Shown: in pieces, positions 15,437-17,395 of the stretch
Layout: every line of letters starts with the position of its first letter
Numbering within the stretch: position 1 is the first letter of the stretch
NCBI GenBank assembly: GCA_016302065.1
Contig: JAEDOI010000019.1
Coordinates: 1-17,395, forward strand
Length of the DNA: 17,395 nucleotides
Direction: 5' to 3'
Source of the DNA: Bacilli bacterium
GTDB taxonomy: Bacteria > Bacillota_I > Bacilli_A > RFN20 > CAG-826
Program-made: the position numbers and the translations under genes
The notes under the pieces: generated by a model
What the model was told of the DNA's origin: nothing
Databases searched by the model: none
The model's input: only the letters and a program-made list of their open reading frames with translations

Positions 15437-16378
15437 ATGAGTTTAGTTACAACAAAAGAAATGTTTAAAAAAGCATATGAAGGAAAATATGCTATTGGAG
15501 CTTTTAATGTCGATAACATGGACATTATGAAAGCTGTTTTGGATGCTGCTGAAGAAAAGAAATCTCCAGTAATTATTGCAATTTCTAGCGGTGCTCTTGC
15601 TTTTATTGGTGAAGAATATATTAAAGAATTATTAGTTTGTTCAACTAAAAAATATAGTGTCCCTATTGCTCTTCATTTAGATCATGGCAAAAGTGTTGAA
15701 TTATGTAAAAAATGTGTCGATTTAGGCTTTACTTCAGTTATGATTGATGCTTCAAGTTATGATTATGAAACAAATATTAAAATGACTAAAGAGGTAGTTG
15801 AATATGCTCATGCTCGTGGAGTTGTTGTTGAAGCTGAACTTGGAGCAATTGCTGGAATTGAAGATGAAGTTCAAGTTGATGACAAATATGGTTGTTTCAC
15901 CCATCCTGATGAAGCTGTTGACTTCGTTTCTAGAACTGGCATAGATTCTTTAGCTATTGCTATTGGAACTGCCCATGGAGCTTATAAATTTAAACCAGGC
16001 CAAAAACCTCAATTAAGATTTGATATTTTAGAAGAAATTGAGCAAAAACTACCTTCTTTCCCACTTGTTTTACATGGAGCAAGTAGTGTTCCACATTCTG
16101 ATTTAGAAGTATTAAATAAGTATGGTGGAGAAATGGAAGAAGCTATTGGAATTCCAGAAACTATGTTAAGTGAAGCTAGTAAACATGCAGTTTGTAAAAT
16201 TAATGTTGGTACTGATATTAGAGTAGCTTATGTTGGTGGATTAAGAAAAGCCCTAGCAGAAAATAAAGATAAATTTGATGTTAGAGTTTTTGTAAATCCA
16301 GCAATGGAATCAGTAAGAAATCTCATCAGAAACAAATTAGATAATGTTTTCCACTCAAGTGGACATGCTAATGATTAA
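15437..16378 (+). CDS. Class II ketose-bisphosphate aldolase, copy 2
   Basis: The protein has 313 residues with every family motif: D82/H83 in HLDHG, SVMIDAS, VEAELG followed by GIEDE (140-144), H180 in GTAHG, H213 in VLHGASS and KINVGTD. The set is complete enough to expect an active zinc aldolase. Candidate substrates in the family are fructose-1,6-bisphosphate, tagatose-1,6-bisphosphate and the inositol-pathway compound 5-keto-2-deoxygluconate 6-phosphate. The phosphate-binding segment reads GTD where fructose-bisphosphate enzymes tend to have NTD or DTD, so I do not assign fba, gatY or iolJ. AAAGGAGGA inside the end of copy 1 serves as ribosome site, indicating translational coupling. It is closest to copy 3. 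Confidence 0.93.
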   Translation: MSLVTTKEMFKKAYEGKYAIGAFNVDNMDIMKAVLDAAEEKKSPVIIAISSGALAFIGEEYIKELLVCSTKKYSVPIALHLDHGKSVELCKKCVDLGFTSVMIDASSYDYETNIKMTKEVVEYAHARGVVVEAELGAIAGIEDEVQVDDKYGCFTHPDEAVDFVSRTGIDSLAIAIGTAHGAYKFKPGQKPQLRFDILEEIEQKLPSFPLVLHGASSVPHSDLEVLNKYGGEMEEAIGIPETMLSEASKHAVCKINVGTDIRVAYVGGLRKALAENKDKFDVRVFVNPAMESVRNLIRNKLDNVFHSSGHAND

Positions 16379-16396
16379 TAAGGAGAAAATAATATT

Positions 16397-17338
16397 ATGA
16401 GTTTAGTAAATACTAAAGAAATGTTTAAAAGAGCCTATGAAGGTCATTATTCAATTGGAGCTTTTAACGTAGATACATTTGATACATTCAAAGTAGTTTG
16501 TGAAGCAGCAAAAGAAGAAAATTCACCAGTAATTATTCAAATTACTGAAAACGTTATTAAATATTTTGGAGAGAACTATTTAATGGCAATTGCTAAAACT
16601 GCAAGTGAAACCGGAATTGAAATGGCTCTTCATTTAGATCATGGAAAAAGCGTTGAAATTTGCAAAAAATGTGTTGATTTAGGTTTTACTTCTGTTATGA
16701 TCGATGCTTCAAGTATGAGTTTTGAAGATAATATTCGTTTAACTAAAGAAGTAGTTGAATATGCTCATAAGCATAATGTAACTGTTGAAAGTGAATTAGG
16801 TTCAATTACTGGTATTGAAGATGATTCAACAGTTGAAGATAAGTATGGTCACTTCACTCATCCAGATCAAGTTGTCGAATTTGTAACTAGAACTAATATT
16901 GACTCATTAGCCGTTGCAATTGGAACAGCTCATGGAGCATTTAAATATAAACCTGATGAAAAACCAGCTTTAAGATTTGATATTTTAGAAGAAATTGAAC
17001 AAAAACTACCTTATTTCCCACTTGTTTTACACGGATCAAGCAGTGTTCCTAAAGAAAGACTTGCTCTTATTAATAAATATGGAGGACAACTTGCTGAAGC
17101 TAAAGGTATACCTGAAGAGATGTTAACTGAAGCTAGTAAGAGAGCCGTTTGTAAAATTAATGTTGGAACTGATTTAAGAGTTTGCTTTACAGGTGAAGTT
17201 AGAAAATTCTTTGCAGAACAACCAAAAGAATTTGAAATTAGAAAATATACTACTCCTGCAAGAAACGCTGTTAAAGAGATGGTTAAAGATAAGATGAGAA
17301 ATGTCTTCCTTTCTTCAAATCATGCTAAAGTAGATTAA
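16397..17338 (+). CDS. Class II ketose-bisphosphate aldolase, copy 3
   Basis: The protein has 313 residues and is very similar to copy 2 through most of its length. D81/H82 in HLDHG, SVMIDAS, VESELG (EAELG in copy 2) followed by GIEDD, H179 in GTAHG, H212 in VLHGSSS and KINVGTD are all present, so it should be catalytically competent. It differs most from copy 2 in the segments after SPVI (about 46-76) and in the C-terminal 40 residues, regions that shape the substrate mouth and the subunit interface. It carries HKHNVTVE exactly as in copy 1 where copy 2 has HARGVVVE. AAGGAG at 16380-16385 precedes ATG 16397. A strong terminator follows, so this is the last gene of the operon. Confidence 0.93.
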   Translation: MSLVNTKEMFKRAYEGHYSIGAFNVDTFDTFKVVCEAAKEENSPVIIQITENVIKYFGENYLMAIAKTASETGIEMALHLDHGKSVEICKKCVDLGFTSVMIDASSMSFEDNIRLTKEVVEYAHKHNVTVESELGSITGIEDDSTVEDKYGHFTHPDQVVEFVTRTNIDSLAVAIGTAHGAFKYKPDEKPALRFDILEEIEQKLPYFPLVLHGSSSVPKERLALINKYGGQLAEAKGIPEEMLTEASKRAVCKINVGTDLRVCFTGEVRKFFAEQPKEFEIRKYTTPARNAVKEMVKDKMRNVFLSSNHAKVD

Positions 17339-17362
17339 CTTTTTAAACTTCCTTCTATAGAT

Positions 17363-17389
17363 AAAATGCTCATTCATTGAGCATTTTTT
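17363..17389 (+). terminator. Rho-independent terminator of the aldolase operon
   Basis: A ten-base stem AAAATGCTCA (17363-17372) pairs with TGAGCATTTT (17378-17387) across a five-base loop and runs into a T-rich tail. It begins 25 bases after the copy 3 stop codon. Confidence 0.85.
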
Positions 17390-17395
17390 CTTATA

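Noticed and set aside
14505..17338. Naming the aldolases fba, gatY or iolJ
   Set aside because: Specificity-determining residues could not be compared by eye, and the KINVGTD segment does not clearly match any one subgroup.

Overview
The window is AT-rich, gene-dense DNA that uses the standard stop codons. Twelve of the thirteen complete genes end in TAA, one in TAG and none in TGA. Strong AGGAGG-type ribosome binding sites, lipoprotein signals and a catabolite-response-like operator point to a low-GC Firmicute, most likely a Mollicutes/Erysipelotrichia-like gut anaerobe. That assignment is inferred from composition and gene content, because no marker gene is present.

Layout. Positions 1-773 (minus) hold a Fic-domain protein cut by the window edge. 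It is richer in G+C than its neighbours and lies behind a promoter studded with TGCAAA boxes. Positions 960-4773 (minus) are a small catabolic operon: an Fe-S flavin oxidoreductase of the old yellow enzyme/BaiCD-like type, then the large and small subunits of a type X aconitase-like dehydratase (AcnX). A hairpin terminator separates it from a lipoprotein serpin (4854-6197). Positions 6265-14186 (minus) form a tightly packed run: substrate-binding lipoprotein, fused double permease, ABC ATPase, RDD membrane protein, protein tyrosine phosphatase-like enzyme and an RpiR/SIS regulator. Positions 14505-17338 (plus) are divergent and hold three tandem class II ketose-bisphosphate aldolases ending in a hairpin terminator.

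How it may fit together. The transporter has the architecture of the FbpABC/AfuABC group, in which one 12-segment permease carries two MetI domains. Members of that group carry ferric iron or phosphorylated organics such as hexose phosphates. Here it is linked to a phosphatase, a regulator with a phosphosugar-type SIS domain and, across a shared control region, three bisphosphate aldolases. This suggests uptake and breakdown of a phosphorylated sugar or polyol (inference). The 318-base divergent region has a perfect cre-like palindrome near the transporter promoter and a second perfect palindrome of a different kind that could be the RpiR operator.

The most unusual single gene is the ABC ATPase. 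It carries about 279 extra residues between the Q-loop and the LSGGQ signature, and these contain what looks like an internal repeat. Other oddities are a membrane-anchored serpin with an atypical reactive loop, three diverging aldolase copies of which one lacks a conserved loop, and the pairing of AcnX with a BaiCD-like oxidoreductase.
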